Below the pieces are notes generated by a model, which saw only the letters and a list, made by a program, of their open reading frames with translations, did no database searches and was not told the DNA's origin. From positions 1 through 46,794 of the forward strand of contig NZ_NCXM01000040.1 in NCBI RefSeq assembly GCF_002104765.1: 46,794 nt of DNA, in the 5' to 3' direction. Position 1 is the first letter of the stretch, and each line of letters begins with the position of its first letter. The DNA comes from Mycolicibacterium vulneris. Lineage in GTDB: Bacteria > Actinomycetota > Actinomycetes > Mycobacteriales > Mycobacteriaceae. A program made the position numbers and the translations under genes. Shown piece after piece: positions 1 through 6,489 of the stretch.

Positions 1-200
1 GTAACCCACGAACATGGGTGAGCGAGGCCCCGGCCCGCAACCCCGACACAACGCCGACGGTCACTCATACCGTCTAGCGCGGTTACCGGGACCGGTCACT
101 ACCGTAAAGCGTTGGAGCTCAGATATGTTGCGGCATCGAACAATGCATACAGTCCGGCCGCCTACCGCGTCGTTGATGCCGTGCCCGACAACCGCAAAGC
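1..200. other. Left-edge sequence, no gene supported
   Basis: No coding region here resembles a real gene. Two GTAACC-type words occur (GTAACC at 1-6 and GGTTACC at about 79-85), the same word that is clustered upstream of fas, but two copies in 200 bases is weak. The sequence lies downstream of the aldehyde dehydrogenase stop codon and may include the upstream region of a gene outside the window. Confidence 0.4.
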
Positions 201-1667
201 CTATAGCGGTGGTAGCTGGCCCTTGCAAATCAGCGTCTGCAGCTCGACGTACTCGTGCAGCCCCTCGGGCCCGAACTCACGGCCGATGCCGGACTGCTTG
301 AAGCCGCCGAACGGCGCGCCGATGTCCAGGGTGTACATGTTGATGCCGTAGGTGCCGGTCCGGACGGCGGCCGCTACGTCCAGGCCGTGTTCGATGTCGG
401 CGGTCCACACCGAGCCGGCCAGGCCGTAGTCGGTCTCGTTGGCGATGCGGATCGCGTCGTCCTCGTCGCGGTAGCGCAGCACCGTCAGAACGGGACCGAA
501 AATCTCCTCACGGGCGATGCGCATGTCGTTGGTGGCGTCGGCGAACAGCGTCGGCCGCACGTACCAGCCGCGCTCGGACGGGCTCTGTTCCCCACCGAGC
601 ACGACGCGCGCGCCTTCGCTGCGGCCCGACTTGATGTAGTTCTGGACCCGGCGCTGTTGTCGTTGGGCCACAAGCGGTCCGATGTCCGTCGACTCGTCGG
701 CCGGGTCGCCGACGTTCAGCGCCGACATCATGTCGGCCAGCGCGTCGACCACCTCGTCATGCTTACGGTCGCTGACCAGGATCCGGGTCTGCGCGACGCA
801 GGCCTGACCGTTGTTCATCAACCCCGCGGACTTCAGGCCGGCCACCGTCTTGTCGATGTCGGCGTCGTCGAGGATGATCGCCGCCGACTTGCCGCCCAGC
901 TCCAAACTCACCCGTTTCAGCTGCTCGCCGCACAGGGCGGCGATCCGGCGGCCGACGGCACTGGAACCGGTGAACGCGACCTTGTCCACCCCGGGATGGC
1001 GGACCAGCGCCTCACCGATCTCGGGGCCGCCGGGCAGCACCGACACCACGCCTTCGGGCAACCCGATCTGCTCGATCATCTCGGCCAACCACAAAGCGTC
1101 TAACGGCGTTTCGGGTGCGGGCTTGATGATGACCGTGCAGCCCGCGATCAGCGCCGGGATCAGCTTGGGCATGATCAGAAATTGCGGCACGTTCCACGGC
1201 ACAATCGCGCCGACCACCCCGACCGGGGCCCTGCGCAGGTGGACCTCGCCGAGCACACCCTGGCGGCGTTCCTCCCACGGGAACTCGCGGGCGGCGGCCA
1301 GCGAGAGGTGGATCAGCGCCGCGGCGGCCGCCCCCTGGCCCATCCGGCTGAAGCTGCGCGGCGACCCCATCTCGTCGGTGATCAGATCGGCCATCTCATC
1401 GGCGTGGGGGGCGTAGATCCCGGCGAGCCGTTCGACCTTGGCCATCCGGTCGGCATGGCTCATCCGCGGCCACGGGCCGTGGTCGAAGGCGTGCCGTGCG
1501 GCGGCGACGGCGGCGTCGACGTCCTCGGGGCCCGCGACCTGGACATGCCCGACCGGCTCTTCGGAGTGCGGCGAGATCACGGCGAGCTGCTGGGGATTGG
1601 CGGGCTTGCGCCACTGGCCCCCGATAAACAGTTCGTTATAGGAGCGATGGCCGGAAGTCTCTGGCAT
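201..1667 (-). CDS. NAD(P)-dependent aldehyde dehydrogenase
   Basis: A 488-residue protein of normal length for the aldehyde dehydrogenase superfamily, which oxidises aldehydes to carboxylic acids with NAD(P)+. The general base is Glu256 in LELGGK and the nucleophile is Cys290 in NNGQACVAQT. The cofactor-site proline-asparagine lies in IVPWNVPQF, the nucleotide-binding turn is FTGSSAVG, and the C-terminal EEIFGPV and PFGGFKQSGIGRE motifs are intact. It is divergent from the AttH-like gene, with an 83-bp gap holding a strong palindrome. The next genes on the right (lipocalin-like protein, Rieske oxygenase, MerR) suggest a catabolic setting, but the substrate cannot be read from sequence. The start ATG at 1667 gives the expected N-terminus before FIGGQW. 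Confidence 0.93.
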   Translation of the reverse strand: MPETSGHRSYNELFIGGQWRKPANPQQLAVISPHSEEPVGHVQVAGPEDVDAAVAAARHAFDHGPWPRMSHADRMAKVERLAGIYAPHADEMADLITDEMGSPRSFSRMGQGAAAAALIHLSLAAAREFPWEERRQGVLGEVHLRRAPVGVVGAIVPWNVPQFLIMPKLIPALIAGCTVIIKPAPETPLDALWLAEMIEQIGLPEGVVSVLPGGPEIGEALVRHPGVDKVAFTGSSAVGRRIAALCGEQLKRVSLELGGKSAAIILDDADIDKTVAGLKSAGLMNNGQACVAQTRILVSDRKHDEVVDALADMMSALNVGDPADESTDIGPLVAQRQQRRVQNYIKSGRSEGARVVLGGEQSPSERGWYVRPTLFADATNDMRIAREEIFGPVLTVLRYRDEDDAIRIANETDYGLAGSVWTADIEHGLDVAAAVRTGTYGINMYTLDIGAPFGGFKQSGIGREFGPEGLHEYVELQTLICKGQLPPL

Positions 1668-1704
1668 CGGGGCACTTCCTCAGGGGATTGGACCGCGACC
1701 GCAA

Positions 1705-1732
1705 TTTCGCTATTGACGCTAACATAGCGAAA
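1705..1732. promoter_or_regulatory. Perfect 9-bp inverted repeat in the ALDH/AttH divergent gap
   Basis: TTTCGCTAT (1705-1713) and ATAGCGAAA (1724-1732) are exact reverse complements separated by 10 bases, in the 83-bp gap between the two divergent starts. The size and symmetry fit a dimeric repressor operator, as for TetR-type proteins. A run of As follows on plus, so it is not a terminator for either gene. No TetR gene is adjacent; the nearest regulator is the MerR gene at 4275, whose expected site looks different. Confidence 0.6.
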
Positions 1733-1750
1733 AAAGCAGCGAGGCTCGAT

Positions 1751-3100
1751 ATGACCAGCGATTGGCGCAGTTACCCGTTCCAGTTGGTGCCCGGCGACAG
1801 CCAGTTGGACTTTCCCGCCGCCGAAGGCGAACACCCCAACCAGGAGTCGGACACCTGGTTCATCGCCGGTCAGCTTGACGCTGCCGAGACCGATCGATCG
1901 TTTGCGTTCCTGACCATCTTCAACAAGAACCGCCCCGCGGGAACCGTCGTCGCGGACTTCTACACGATGGCGCTGTTCAACCTCGACACCGGCGACTACG
2001 GCACCTTCACCGACTACGACATGCCGCCGGCCAATATGGAGCCCGGCGCCCAGCGCAAGCTCACGATGGCATCCGGCCATCTGGACATCACCTACCACAG
2101 CAGCGCGGGGACCGCGTCGTGGACGACCAGCCGCAACGGCGATGGCGAACTGCTGCCCTACACCTACCGGGTCAGCCTGGTCGGGCAGGACCAATCCGGG
2201 CGGCCGATGCGGCTGGACCTGGCCGTAACACCAACGCGCGCACCGACGCCGGTGGGCGCGTCGACGTACAACGGAAAGATCGTCTGCTTCGGTCAAAGCG
2301 ACACCTACTCCTATTTCCAGACCGGCATGGCGATGACCGGCACCCTGCGCTGGGGTGACGTGGTGCAGCAGGTGTCCGGCGCCAGCGGGCACGTCGACCG
2401 GCAGTGGTTCCCCAAGTACGCCGGGGGCGGGGGATCGGGGGGAGACCCGCGGGCCAGGTCGCACGAATGGCGCACCATCAACTTTGACAACGGCGTCGAC
2501 CTGAGCATCTGGCGCCAGTTCGACCGCACCAATGGCAATGCGCTGCAGCCGTTTACCGGGATCACGACAAGCCATCCGGACCCCGCGATCGCGCCGGAAT
2601 GCGCCGAAGACATCGAGGTCACGGTGAGCAGCTACGTGCGATGGCCGGAGGCCATGCGGCCCCTGGTGCGACCCCTCGCCCCGGCCCGGTACCTGCCCGA
2701 TCGGCACCGGATCACCTGTCCTACACTGCAACTTGACCTCATCGGCGAGCCGTTGGTGGCGGCCCCGGCGCACGGCCTGCCGATCGAGTACATGGAGGGC
2801 CCCTATCGCTACCGAGGAACGATGTGGGGGAAACCGGTGACCGGCTTCGCGTTCAACGAACGCTCGCTGGCGTTGTACCGGGATTGGGAACTCGTCGACG
2901 TGCTGTCCACTACCGTGGCGAGCCTGGCACCGCCGGAGCCCACTTTGCAGACCATGGTGGATCAGGTCGTGCCGCTGGTGGCGGCGGGCCGGCGCAAGGA
3001 TGCCGTCGAGCTGCTGTTCCGCTCGGCGCCCGTCGAAAACGACACGCTGGCAAAGCTTCTCGACGATCTGATCGCGGTGCTGTCAGCCGACTCCAGCTGA
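1751..3100 (+). CDS. Lipocalin-like AttH/CrtC-type protein (COG5621-like)
   Basis: About 449 residues from ATG 1751. A longer TTG start at 1688 runs through the palindrome and adds a non-conserved leader, so 1751 is preferred. The N-terminal FPAAEGEHPNQ followed by DTWFIAGQLD, and later VSGASGHVDRQWFPKYAG, resemble the paired lipocalin-like domains of AttH and carotenoid 1,2-hydratase-type proteins. The family is poorly characterised and includes predicted secreted hydrolases. No signal peptide or membrane segment is evident, so this copy looks cytosolic. Its last 18 bases overlap the convergent Rieske oxygenase gene (3083-3100). The assignment rests on motif resemblance only; a specific activity would be guesswork. 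Confidence 0.75.
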   Translation: MTSDWRSYPFQLVPGDSQLDFPAAEGEHPNQESDTWFIAGQLDAAETDRSFAFLTIFNKNRPAGTVVADFYTMALFNLDTGDYGTFTDYDMPPANMEPGAQRKLTMASGHLDITYHSSAGTASWTTSRNGDGELLPYTYRVSLVGQDQSGRPMRLDLAVTPTRAPTPVGASTYNGKIVCFGQSDTYSYFQTGMAMTGTLRWGDVVQQVSGASGHVDRQWFPKYAGGGGSGGDPRARSHEWRTINFDNGVDLSIWRQFDRTNGNALQPFTGITTSHPDPAIAPECAEDIEVTVSSYVRWPEAMRPLVRPLAPARYLPDRHRITCPTLQLDLIGEPLVAAPAHGLPIEYMEGPYRYRGTMWGKPVTGFAFNERSLALYRDWELVDVLSTTVASLAPPEPTLQTMVDQVVPLVAAGRRKDAVELLFRSAPVENDTLAKLLDDLIAVLSADSS

Positions 3101-4234
3101 CTGGGACAGGGCCTGGGCCCACGTGATGTGGCGATGCTGCAAGCCCGGCTCGTTGCGGCCGAACACCAGGTGGTCGCGGGCGCCGGACTCGAGATTGGCT
3201 TGCAGCCCCTCGACCAGTCGGTAGTCCTCGTCGCGCACGGTCGCGTGCGCATAATCGAAAACGGCTTGGACGGCGGCTGCCACCACCTCATCGGAGACGT
3301 CCTGCGGAGTTGCGTTCTGGTGGACGGTGATTGACCTGCCGGGCCCATCTCCGGGGTATACCCGGAACAGCTCACCGTTGGCAATCGTCACCGAAAGCAC
3401 GATGTTGGGGAACAGCGCATAGATCACCACCACGTTGTAGAACGGACTCCACTGATCCTCGGGTACACCATCGAGCTCCCGAATGGTGTTGAGCGGGAAG
3501 ATCAGCCGGTGGTGCGGCCCGTAGGAGTCGAACACCGTGCAGTTGCTGCGCGCGATCGTGCCGAAGGTCTGCTGATGGACGGTGGCGAAATGGTAGTTCT
3601 CGGCGAAGGTGTCGATCGCCAGCTTCCAATTGATCGGGGAGTCCAGCACCTTCTCGCCCAGCGGCGACCAGCGCCCGATGCCCCACGAGTCGAGTTCGTC
3701 GGCGAGCGGGCCCAGGTGCGCCGCCACGTCCAGTGTTGCGCCGGGATCCAGTGCCACCCAGAGGAATCCGGCGAATTCGGCGGCCGGGAGCTCGGTCAGC
3801 CCGTCGGAATTGATGGCCACTTTCGGGAACCCCTCGCGTCCCGGAAGCGCCACCAAGTGCCCCGTGTTGTCGTATGTCCAGGCGTGGTACGGACAGGTGA
3901 ACCGCTTGGCGGTGCCGCAACCCGACGCCACCCGCGACTGGCGGTGCAGACATACGTTGTTGAACGCCTTGACCGTTCCCTGCGAGGTTCGCGTCAGCAG
4001 GATGGAGCGCCCCATCACCGTCTTCGTGCAGTACGCACCCGGGGCGGGAAGTTCCGACACGTAGCCGACCAGCTGCGGACTGGCCAGCAGCATGGCCCGA
4101 TCCCGGTGGTGCCGCTCGACACTCGTGTAGTCCCGCGCGTCGACCGTGTGCTGGGCCGGAGCGAGATCGGTCGTCTTGTCGCGCGCCAACTTCAACGCGC
4201 GCCGCGTCAGGTCGATGAGCTGGTCGTGCTCCAT
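3083..4234 (-). CDS. Rieske non-haem iron oxygenase, large (alpha) subunit
   Basis: A 383-residue protein of the ring-hydroxylating oxygenase alpha-subunit family. The Rieske [2Fe-2S] ligands are Cys95-x-His97 and Cys114-x2-His117 (CLHRQS...CPYHAW). The mononuclear iron site shows His215 and His220 in AENYHFATVH; the acidic third ligand probably lies in the DEDYRLVEGLQ stretch near the C-terminus. Such enzymes use electrons from a ferredoxin/reductase to hydroxylate or demethylate aromatic, terpenoid or quaternary-amine substrates; no partner gene is in this window. The ATG at 4234 lies 7 bases from a predicted -10 box, so the mRNA is probably leaderless. The promoter has MerR architecture, pointing to control by the divergent neighbour. 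Confidence 0.9.
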   Translation of the reverse strand: MEHDQLIDLTRRALKLARDKTTDLAPAQHTVDARDYTSVERHHRDRAMLLASPQLVGYVSELPAPGAYCTKTVMGRSILLTRTSQGTVKAFNNVCLHRQSRVASGCGTAKRFTCPYHAWTYDNTGHLVALPGREGFPKVAINSDGLTELPAAEFAGFLWVALDPGATLDVAAHLGPLADELDSWGIGRWSPLGEKVLDSPINWKLAIDTFAENYHFATVHQQTFGTIARSNCTVFDSYGPHHRLIFPLNTIRELDGVPEDQWSPFYNVVVIYALFPNIVLSVTIANGELFRVYPGDGPGRSITVHQNATPQDVSDEVVAAAVQAVFDYAHATVRDEDYRLVEGLQANLESGARDHLVFGRNEPGLQHRHITWAQALSQSAGVG

Positions 4235-4240
4235 CTGCCC

Positions 4241-4271
4241 AGTACAGACCTTGTCACAGTTGTAAGGTCAA
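4241..4271 (-). promoter_or_regulatory. MerR-type promoter with 19-bp spacer and GACCTT dyad
   Basis: On minus, a -35 box TTGACC (4271-4266) and a -10 box TGTACT (4246-4241) are separated by exactly 19 bases, an overlong spacer typical of MerR-activated promoters. The spacer is filled by a dyad, GACCTT at 4247-4252 and AAGGTC at 4264-4269 (11-base gap), like the ACCTT...AAGGT operators of known MerR regulators. The oxygenase ATG begins 7 bases beyond the -10 box, predicting a leaderless transcript. The same dyad lies just before the divergent MerR start, which would allow autoregulation. Confidence 0.72.
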
Positions 4272-4274
4272 GGG

Positions 4275-5168
4275 GTGGCTGAGCAGCTGCTGATCGGCGA
4301 CGTCACGGCCTTGACTGGCATCGCTTCCGGCCGTATTCGCCATTACGAGAAAATCGGATTGCTACACGCCCAGCACCTGTCCAACGGCTACCGGGTCTTC
4401 GACGTCGAGCAGGTCCTCGACTTGCTGCGCATCGATCTGATGCGAAGCCTCGGCGTCGGTATCAACGACATTGCCCGGTTGATCGAAGGCGGGCACAGCA
4501 CGCTGGCCGGCCTGCTCGACGAGCACCGCGCGCTGCTGGTGCAGCAGCGGGAGCGGATCGACCAGCTGATCCGGGCCATCGATGTCGCTACCGAGCGCGG
4601 CGACGCGGACCTCAACGAGGACATCCTGCACCGGCTGGCGACCACGCACCGCGACAGCATCGGGGTGATCGGGCGGCTCAGCGCGCCGCTGCCGGCGCCC
4701 GTCGCCGCGATGTACGCCGACCTGTTCGACGAATGGGACCTGCCGGTTCCCGCGTTGTTCGGGCAAATGGTGCTTCCGACGGCGGCGAGCACACTGTTGT
4801 CGCAACTGGCCGAGACCCCGGGCCACGAGGTGCTGTTCGCTCGGTTGCGCAGCCTGGCCGCCGACGTGGTCGCGTTGGGCGAACACGATGCCGCGGCACC
4901 GGAACTCGCGCGCCGCTGGATCGACCAGCAGCTGGCCGACCCCCTGCCCGACGAGGTGGTCGGCGTGCTGCGGGGCGTGCAACCGCTGCTGGAGCGCGAT
5001 CCGGTCATCGTGCAGGGATTTCGCACCTGGGCGGGATCGATCAGCCCGGCGGCCGCCGACTTCGTCGACGAGATCGCCCAGCAGACCGCCCGGCGTGGAC
5101 TGGAGGCTGTGAGCGTGATCGTGCTGCCCGCTCACCAACCCGTTCAAACGAACGATGCGGCACTGTGA
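4275..5168 (+). CDS. MerR-family transcriptional regulator
   Basis: A 297-residue regulator starting at GTG 4275. Residues 1-70 form the winged helix-turn-helix of the MerR family (IGDVTALTGI, RIRHYEKIGLL, NGYRVFDVEQV), followed by a coiled-coil dimerisation helix (about 80-110). The remaining 180 residues form an effector-type C-terminal domain, much larger than in metal-sensing MerR proteins, and no metal-binding cysteine cluster is visible. The ligand is therefore more likely organic. It is divergent from the Rieske oxygenase by 40 bp, with a MerR-type dyad between them, so it probably activates that gene and may repress itself. Ligand unknown. Confidence 0.88.
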   Translation: MAEQLLIGDVTALTGIASGRIRHYEKIGLLHAQHLSNGYRVFDVEQVLDLLRIDLMRSLGVGINDIARLIEGGHSTLAGLLDEHRALLVQQRERIDQLIRAIDVATERGDADLNEDILHRLATTHRDSIGVIGRLSAPLPAPVAAMYADLFDEWDLPVPALFGQMVLPTAASTLLSQLAETPGHEVLFARLRSLAADVVALGEHDAAAPELARRWIDQQLADPLPDEVVGVLRGVQPLLERDPVIVQGFRTWAGSISPAAADFVDEIAQQTARRGLEAVSVIVLPAHQPVQTNDAAL

Positions 5169-5221
5169 TACACATGTGACCGGTGTGATCAATGTGTCAT
5201 ACGGGGTTTTTGTCGTACCCT
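5164..5221 (+). promoter_or_regulatory. Helically phased TGTGA half-sites and leaderless -10 box before DUF1906 gene
   Basis: TGTGA words start at 5164, 5175 and 5184, and TGTGTCA starts at 5193, about one helical turn apart. They begin at the MerR stop codon and run up to the promoter. The -10 box TACCCT (5216-5221, TANNNT pattern) is followed by 7 bases and then the GTG start, the spacing of a leaderless mycobacterial promoter. TGTGA is also the CRP half-site, but no clean TGTGA-N6-TCACA palindrome is present. Confidence 0.45.
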
Positions 5222-5228
5222 GTGGCTT

Positions 5229-5951
5229 GTGTCCTCCGTTTCGCGGCGCGATCTGCTCAAATTCGCGGCCGCAACCCCCGCCCTGCTGGGCTTGGGCGCA
5301 GCCGGCGGGTCGCTGAGCGCGGCGCCCGCATCGGCCTCGCTCGGCACCCTGCTGGACTACGCGGCCGGCATCATTCCGGCCAGCCAGATCCGGGCCGCGG
5401 GCGCCGTGGGGTCGATTCGGTACGTCTCGGACCGTCGCCCCGGCGGCAACTGGATGCTGGGCAAGCCGATCCAGGTAGCCGAGGCGCGCGACCTCAACAG
5501 CAACGGACTCAAAATCGTTTCCTGCTACCAGTACGGCAAGGCCAGCACCGCGGACTGGCTGGGCGGTGCCAACGCCGGCCTGCAGCACGCGCAGCGCGGG
5601 ATGCAGCTGCACGCCGCGGCCGGCGGGCCCGCCAGTGCACCCATTTATGCCTCGATCGACGACGACCCCTCCTACGAGCAGTACAAGAGCCAGGTGGCGC
5701 CCTACCTGCGTTCCTGGGAGTCGGTTATCGGTCATCAGCGCACAGGCGTGTACGCCAATTCGAAAACCATCGACTGGGCGCTGCACGACGGATTGGGCTC
5801 CTACTTCTGGCAGCACAACTGGGGCTCGCCCAAGGGATACGCTCATCCGGCGGCCAACTTGCACCAGGTTGAAATCGACAAACGCAGCGTCGGAGGGGTC
5901 GGCGTGGACATCAACGAGATCCTCAAGCCCCAATTCGGCCAGTGGGCCTAA
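5229..5951 (+). CDS. Tat-exported DUF1906 glycoside-hydrolase-like protein (Rv2525c type)
   Basis: A 240-residue protein with a twin-arginine signal: SRRDLLK (Arg5-Arg6), a hydrophobic stretch, and a likely cleavage after APASA near residue 36. The rest is a DUF1906 domain with the TIM-barrel pattern of glycoside-hydrolase-like proteins (SIRYVSDRR, ISASIDDDPS-like acidic strand IYASIDDDP, VYANSK, WQHNWG). It matches M. tuberculosis Rv2525c in length and in lying immediately upstream of fas; that protein is a known Tat substrate linked to the cell envelope, with no proven enzymatic activity. GTG 5229 is chosen because it places the twin arginines at the N-terminus and sits 8 bases after a TANNNT box. 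Confidence 0.9.
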   Translation: MSSVSRRDLLKFAAATPALLGLGAAGGSLSAAPASASLGTLLDYAAGIIPASQIRAAGAVGSIRYVSDRRPGGNWMLGKPIQVAEARDLNSNGLKIVSCYQYGKASTADWLGGANAGLQHAQRGMQLHAAAGGPASAPIYASIDDDPSYEQYKSQVAPYLRSWESVIGHQRTGVYANSKTIDWALHDGLGSYFWQHNWGSPKGYAHPAANLHQVEIDKRSVGGVGVDINEILKPQFGQWA

Positions 5952-6489
5952 GGACCGATGCCGTCGCCCGGCCCCGTCGGGGCGCGGACTCTTAGAAATT
6001 CCAGCAAACACTCGTTCGCTCATTTTCCGGACGCGCGCGGGCGGGCGATAGTCGTCCGATGCCGCCGACGGCGCTGTGACGGCACTCCACGACCCAAAAT
6101 TTTAATATAACGATTCGATAACAAACTTGCCTTGATCTGCGCAGTTATAGCTACTCGACCGTAACCACCTTCATGCAGCGGGTTTGGTAATCGGGTTCGC
6201 GCCGCCGGTGAAACCGGGTGTTACCCAGGACACGGTTACCCATGCGTAGAACTCATCAGTAACCGATCAGCACGCGAAACGCGGGTCGGTCCTTATGACA
6301 CTCTTAGTACAGCCGATGGAGTCCGTCGCGCCGCTCAGTACCAGCCGGGCGGTCCGCAGACAACACACCGGCCAGCCGTTTTCCCGGCTGTGATTCGACG
6401 CTGAACCACGCCGCATCGACAGAACCCCGCCCGGCGGTGGTGACCGCCAGACGAAGAGACCTAAAGACGCATACAGGGGAGACAAAAAG
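5952..6489. promoter_or_regulatory. 538-bp fas upstream region
   Basis: No gene is supported here. A GCCCC/GGGGC hairpin at 5971-5983 just after the DUF1906 stop could be a weak terminator, but it lacks a T-run. An AT-rich patch at about 6096-6126 stands out from the GC-rich surroundings. Five GTTACC/GTAACC-like words lie at 6161-6264 and are listed separately. The fas ribosome-binding site is AGGGGA at 6475-6480. In M. tuberculosis this promoter is controlled by FasR through inverted repeats, so the region probably holds those sites. Confidence 0.6.
6161..6264. promoter_or_regulatory. Cluster of GTTACC/GTAACC words upstream of fas
   Basis: GTAACC at 6161-6166, GGTAAT at 6186-6191, GTTACCC at 6220-6226, GGTTACCC at 6234-6241 and CAGTAACC at 6257-6264 share one core in both orientations. 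GGTTAC (6234-6239) and GTAACC (6259-6264) form an inverted pair. The clustering in front of the fatty acid synthase gene suggests an operator array, and FasR is the obvious candidate. I have not compared it with the published FasR motif. Confidence 0.45.

Noticed and set aside
112..351. 79-codon plus frame at the left edge
   Set aside because: Overlaps the end of the aldehyde dehydrogenase and has no recognisable domain; could only be a fragment.
5164..5199. CRP site
   Set aside because: TGTGA half-sites are present but no TGTGA-N6-TCACA palindrome, so a CRP call is not justified.
5971..5983. GCCCC/GGGGC hairpin after DUF1906
   Set aside because: Five-base stem without a T-run is common by chance at this GC content; mentioned only within the fas upstream region.
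4362..6023. 553-codon open frame on minus
   Set aside because: Antisense of the MerR and DUF1906 genes; low-complexity composition caused by high GC, no domain.
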